This document shows positions 60,985 through 64,000 of a DNA stretch of 64,000 nt, in pieces. Numbering within the stretch: the stretch's first letter is position 1; every line of letters starts with the position of its first letter. A model generated the notes under the pieces. The model was given only the letters and a program-made list of their open reading frames with translations. It was not told where the DNA came from and searched no databases. The DNA is from Streptomyces clavuligerus (GTDB taxonomy: Bacteria; Actinomycetota; Actinomycetes; Streptomycetales; Streptomycetaceae), in the NCBI RefSeq assembly GCF_005519465.1, contig NZ_CP027859.1, positions 1,731,496 through 1,795,495 of the forward strand, read 5' to 3'. Both the position numbers and the translations under genes were made by a program.

Positions 60985-62067
60985 TCACAGTCCGCTCGCG
61001 TTCCGGCGCCGGACCAGGGCAACCAGGACGGGGGCGCCGACCAGAGCGGTCACCAGGCCGACCCGCAGTTCCCCGGAGGGCAGGACCACGCGCCCGACGA
61101 CATCGGCGGCCAGCAGGAAGGCAGGGGCGACGAGCACCGTCAGGGGGAGTATCCAGCGCTGGTCGGGGCCGGTGAACCAGCGCACCACATGCGGCACCAT
61201 CAGCCCGATGAAGGCGATGGGACCGGCGACGGCGACGGCGGTTCCGGCGAGCAGGGTGACGGCGAGGACGACGCACGCCCGGGTCGCTCCCAGCCGTACG
61301 CCGAGCGAGCGGGCGCTGTCGTCGCCGAGTGCCAGAGCGTTGAGCGAGTGGGCGCTGAACAGGCCGAGCAGCAGTCCGGCCCCGATGAGGGGGAGGGCGA
61401 CCGGGAGGACGTCCAGGGAGCGCCCCCCGATGGAGCCGACATCCCAGAACCGGGTGACATCGAGGGTCTTCAGGCTCTTGAGGGTGAGCGCGGAGGTCAG
61501 TCCGCTGAACACGGCGGTGAGCGCCACACCGGCCAGGGTGAGTTTCACCGGGGTCGCGCGGTCAGCGCCGAGCGAGCCGAGGACGTACACGAGGACGGTC
61601 AGCGCGAAGGCTCCGGCGAGCGCGAACCAGATGAACTCCGTGGGGTCGGTCAGACCGAGCACGCCGACCGCGAAGGTCACGGCGAAACCGGCGCCCGCGT
61701 TGACGCCGAGGATGCCGGGGTCGGCGAGAGGGTTGCGGGTGAACGCCTGGATGAGGGCTCCGCAGAGGCCGAGTGCCGCACCCACCAGCAGTCCGATCAC
61801 TGTGCGCGGCAGTCGCAGCTCACGGACCATCACCTGCTCGTCGGAGGAGCTGTCGAAGTGGAACAGGGCGTCCCACACGGTGCCCGGGGCGATCCCGCGG
61901 GCGCCGACCATGACGCTGAGGACGGTCATGGCGAGCAGGAACACGACAGCGGCGGCCAGCACCGCGACGCGGCGCCGGTGACGCGGGGCCGGGCCCGTAC
62001 CGGAGTACGGGCCCGGCGTGTGTCGCCGTACGGGGGTGGTCTCACCGGGGGGTGATGCGGTCGTCAC
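60985..62067 (-). CDS. FecCD-family siderophore permease (first)
   Basis: 360 residues. Blocks include RRVAVLAAAVVFLLAMTVLS, LRLPRTVIGLLVGAALGLCG, ALIQAFTRNPLADPGILGVN, SARSLGVRLGATRACVVLAV and VAGPIAFIGLMVPHVVRWFT. It is the partner of the downstream permease. GTG 62067; the binding-protein gene ends 59 bases upstream of it. The conserved cytoplasmic Glu/Gly coupling residues are present in the usual place. Confidence 0.93.
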   Translation of the reverse strand: MTTASPPGETTPVRRHTPGPYSGTGPAPRHRRRVAVLAAAVVFLLAMTVLSVMVGARGIAPGTVWDALFHFDSSSDEQVMVRELRLPRTVIGLLVGAALGLCGALIQAFTRNPLADPGILGVNAGAGFAVTFAVGVLGLTDPTEFIWFALAGAFALTVLVYVLGSLGADRATPVKLTLAGVALTAVFSGLTSALTLKSLKTLDVTRFWDVGSIGGRSLDVLPVALPLIGAGLLLGLFSAHSLNALALGDDSARSLGVRLGATRACVVLAVTLLAGTAVAVAGPIAFIGLMVPHVVRWFTGPDQRWILPLTVLVAPAFLLAADVVGRVVLPSGELRVGLVTALVGAPVLVALVRRRNASGL

Positions 62068-62126
62068 GGGTGATCCTCGCGAGTAAGGCGGTGCTGTTGC
62101 GGCGGTTGCGGTACGGCTGGACGGGG

Positions 62127-63245
62127 TCAGGACGCGGGGGTGTCCACCGCGCCCTTGCCCGCGACCGCGTCGGCGAGCAGCGGGACGTACCGTTCCATGG
62201 CCCAGGGGATCGACAGCACGGTCGGTGCGCTGGTGGCCATGGAAAGGGTGGGGTCCTGGAGGAAGGCGTAGTTCTTGTCCTGGATGGGCGCCCAGCGCTT
62301 GAAGACGGGATCGTTCAGCGAGTGCGTGACTTCCTTGGGGTTGTTGGCCCAGCCCACGTAGACGTCCGCCTCGATACTGTCGAGCTTCTCCATGCTCACC
62401 CCGCCGTACCAGTTGGCGCCCTGGACGGCGCTGGCGATGGCCTTCATGGACGGGGTGTTCTCGAAGCCGATCTCGGTGAGCAGCCGGACCCGGGGGTCGT
62501 AGTCAAGATACAGGGAGGCTTCCGTGGCCCCGGGGGCGAGGGCCATGCCGTAGGCGAAGGTCTTCCCCTGGAACTCGGGGTTCTCCTTCGCGACGGTGGC
62601 GAGACCACCCTCCACCTCGGTGACCAGGCTCTCGGCCTTCTCGGTCTCGCCGAGCGCCTTGCCGATGGTGCGGGTCATGTCCTGCCAGGTGCCCCCGTCG
62701 AAGGGCTTCTTCGTGTAGGCGAGGGTGGGCGCGATCTCGGAGAGCCGCTTGTAGTCGACGTCCGAGATCCCGGAGTAGAGGCCGATGATCAGGTCCGGGT
62801 CGAGGGACAGGATCTGCTCGAAGTCCATCTCACCGGAGTCCCCGTAGTTCAGGACCTCGGGCAGCTCGCCGCCGAGCTTCTCCACCTGGTCGCGGAACCA
62901 GGGGTGGTAGCCGTCCTTGTCGCCGCCCCACTGCTTGTCGACACCCACGGGTACGGTGCCGAGCGCGGCGACGACGTCCTGGTTCATCCAGCTGACCGTG
63001 ACGACGCGCTTGGGCTTCTCGGGGATCGTGGCGATGCCGTGGGCGTGCTCGATGCTGACCGGGAAGGCTCCGGAAGGGTTCGCCGCGGAGGTCTTGTCGT
63101 CCGTGCCGGACCCCGAGGTGCCGCTGCCGCAGCCGGTCAGGACGAGGGCTGCGGCGAAGGCCAGACCCGCGGCACGGGTCCAGACCCGGGTGCGGCGGGG
63201 CGCCGGGGCAGGGGTGGCCGTCGGGGCAGCCGTGGGATCGGACAT
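62127..63245 (-). CDS. Ferric-siderophore-binding lipoprotein
   Basis: This 372-residue protein has a twin-domain substrate-binding fold. A Pro/Ala-rich N-terminus is followed by a lipoprotein signal (AAGLAFAAALVLTGCGSGTS; lipobox LTGC). Then VSIEHAHGIATIPEKPKRVV, VVTVSWMNQDVVAALGTVPV, MDFEQILSLDPDLIIGLYSG, and the second lobe with FENTPSMKAIASAVQGANWY and SIEADVYVGWANNPKEVT. It is of the FepB/FhuD type, with the high-affinity part outside the membrane. It is the first gene of the uptake operon; an iron-box-like site lies 317 bases upstream of its start. Confidence 0.92.
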   Translation of the reverse strand: MSDPTAAPTATPAPAPRRTRVWTRAAGLAFAAALVLTGCGSGTSGSGTDDKTSAANPSGAFPVSIEHAHGIATIPEKPKRVVTVSWMNQDVVAALGTVPVGVDKQWGGDKDGYHPWFRDQVEKLGGELPEVLNYGDSGEMDFEQILSLDPDLIIGLYSGISDVDYKRLSEIAPTLAYTKKPFDGGTWQDMTRTIGKALGETEKAESLVTEVEGGLATVAKENPEFQGKTFAYGMALAPGATEASLYLDYDPRVRLLTEIGFENTPSMKAIASAVQGANWYGGVSMEKLDSIEADVYVGWANNPKEVTHSLNDPVFKRWAPIQDKNYAFLQDPTLSMATSAPTVLSIPWAMERYVPLLADAVAGKGAVDTPAS

Positions 63246-63561
63246 GGTTCTCCTTGGTGCGTGCAGCGCGTGAGGACCACGGCGGCGGTGAGAGAGTGAA
63301 GCTAATAAAGCGGATAAGAAGGGATATATTCGGGCATAAGGGTGCCATGCGGGAGTGGGACGACCCCAGCCTCCTGCGCGGCTCGTCGCGCTGGACTAAG
63401 GGACGCCGACGTAGTGAATCGTCGAATTCAAGTGGGCCCACTGCCGTCGACGACTGCGGGCACCCCCGGGCCCGCCTCGACCCCGCCGATCGCCGACGCG
63501 GACCGCTGCGACGGCGCAGCGGCGGTCGACACGTCGGGTTCACGGACAGAGGCGATCAACA
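63246..63561. other. Long leader or decayed spacer upstream of the siderophore operon
   Basis: No supported gene. Just upstream of the ATG the sequence is AT-rich (GCTAATAAAGCGGATAAGAA, GGGATATATTCGGGC), and could contain a promoter on the minus strand. The rest, 63340-63560, is GC-rich and carries no recognisable coding frame. Confidence 0.4.
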
Positions 63562-63580
63562 TGAGGCTAGGCTAACCTAA
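63562..63580 (-). promoter_or_regulatory. Iron-box-like (DmdR/DtxR-type) operator
   Basis: The minus strand reads TTAGGTTAGCCTAGCCTCA. Against the consensus I recall for Streptomyces DmdR1 (TTAGGTTAGGCTCACCTAA) about 15 of 19 bases agree. It faces the siderophore operon on the minus strand but lies 317 bases from its first ATG. It could equally have served a gene on the other side that is now replaced by the IS remnant. Confidence 0.65.
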
Positions 63581-63619
63581 CCGATTTTATGGCGGAAGGT
63601 CGGGGTCATGGGGACCGAG

Positions 63620-63760
63620 CAGCCCGCCCCGCTCCTGGCGCGGCACGTCGGCAACGCCGACATGCTCATGGACTGGATCGCCCGAGTCCGGGCGGCAGCC
63701 GACCTACCCCATCTGCATGCCTTCACCCAGGGACAGGACATGGATGACAGTCTGTCAGCG
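63620..63760 (+). pseudogene. ISL3-family transposase fragment
   Basis: The frame reads MDWIARVRAAADLPHLHAFT then QGQDMDD, which matches the region of ISL3 transposases before the last DDE-like block (DWI...LPxLHxFxxGxxxD). The expected GLTLPYSNGPTEGANTKIK that should follow is missing. It is a short remnant. Confidence 0.5.
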
Positions 63761-63920
63761 GGGTCGTACCGGGTAAATCTGTCACCGACGCTCGGGGCCG
63801 CTTCGTAACCCAAGCCCCAACCCGGAGTGCAGGAGGCCGCCAGCTGCTGACCTTGCACATTGCATCACTCTAGAGGCGACTTCAATAATGCTGACCTTGC
63901 CGTCCCCGACTCGCACCCAC
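63761..63920. other. Non-coding sequence beyond the ISL3 scrap
   Basis: GCTGACCTTGC occurs twice (near 63847 and 63890) as a direct repeat. No gene is seen. Confidence 0.35.
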
Positions 63921-64000
63921 AGCCAGCAGCCGGCTGTTGTTACTGCGTGCGCGGAGCGCACAGGATTCCCGCTTGCGGGAATCCCACTACCGCGCTTGCG
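63921..64000. repeat. Cluster of palindromes at the right edge, telomere-like
   Basis: Four inverted repeats occur in 80 bases: CAGCCGGCTG; GTGCGC-GGA-GCGCAC (63947-63961); GGATTCCCGC-TT-GCGGGAATCC (63963-63984); and CGC-GCTT-GCG at the end. GNA-type triloops as in the second are typical of the hairpins that fold at Streptomyces telomeres. They are also seen in plasmid origins and transfer loci, so the identity is open. Confidence 0.45.

Overview
The window reads as actinobacterial DNA, most likely from a Streptomyces chromosome arm. GC is very high and third codon positions are strongly GC biased. GTG and TTG starts are common, four-base GTGA/ATGA overlaps couple genes, and the families are typical of the genus: DUF574-type methyltransferase, SapA-like protein, MmyB-type XRE regulators, a plasmid-transfer remnant and IS debris. 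I see no rRNA, tRNA or CRISPR.

Bases 1-14.5 kb are a decayed accessory zone. Degraded secreted-protein genes are followed by a RelE-type toxin with a frameshifted antitoxin, a DUF574 methyltransferase, a truncated acetyltransferase and IS5 scraps. Next come a fragment of a conjugative-element transfer module and a nested insertion: an ISAzo13-type element inside an IS3-type element that abuts half of an IS5 transposase. The intact gene in this stretch with a clear metabolic role is a folC paralogue at 12.3-13.7 kb.

Bases 15.4-21.1 kb hold an intact locus: a DipZ-like thiol-disulfide protein, a DUF4394 secreted protein, a fasciclin-domain lipoprotein, an ECF sigma factor of the SigK type and its RskA-type anti-sigma factor. 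Four promoter-like sequences of the form (C/A)CATCC-N15-(C/G)CGAA(C/T) lie upstream of dipZ, the DUF4394 gene, the fasciclin gene and sigK. The locus therefore looks like a self-contained sigma regulon, similar to the mycobacterial SigK/RskA/MPT70-MPT83/DipZ system.

Bases 21.2-33.3 kb mix IS256 and IS3 remnants with a radical SAM/methyltransferase pair that resembles peptide-maturation enzymes. The stretch also has cbiZ, a ricin-type lectin, an FMN-dependent hydroxy-acid oxidase coupled to a methyltransferase, a broken isoaspartate-methyltransferase-like gene, and padC beside a frameshifted MarR gene.

Bases 33.4-41.8 kb carry small secreted proteins and a striking same-strand cluster of four exported enzymes: CHAP amidase/peptidase, Rpf-like transglycosylase, M23 endopeptidase and an EEP-family nuclease. 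All four are fused to five FG-GAP-type repeats. In the first three genes the repeats are 150-bp units that are nearly identical at DNA level. A small unrecognised gene and a hairpin follow, then a SapA-like secreted protein.

Bases 42-54 kb hold mostly intact regulator/enzyme pairs: flavin reductase with ArsR, SDR with Rrf2 (two GTAAC-N7-GTTAC operators), XRE with SDR, and an acyl-CoA-dehydrogenase-like enzyme with LysR and an epimerase. Bases 54.3-63.2 kb are one minus-strand siderophore-uptake operon: binding protein, two FecCD permeases, FepC-type ATPase, a heterodimeric exporter-fold ABC pair and a broken siderophore-interacting reductase. An iron-box-like palindrome lies upstream. The last 400 bases contain an ISL3 transposase scrap and a cluster of palindromes that resemble, but do not prove, telomeric sequence.
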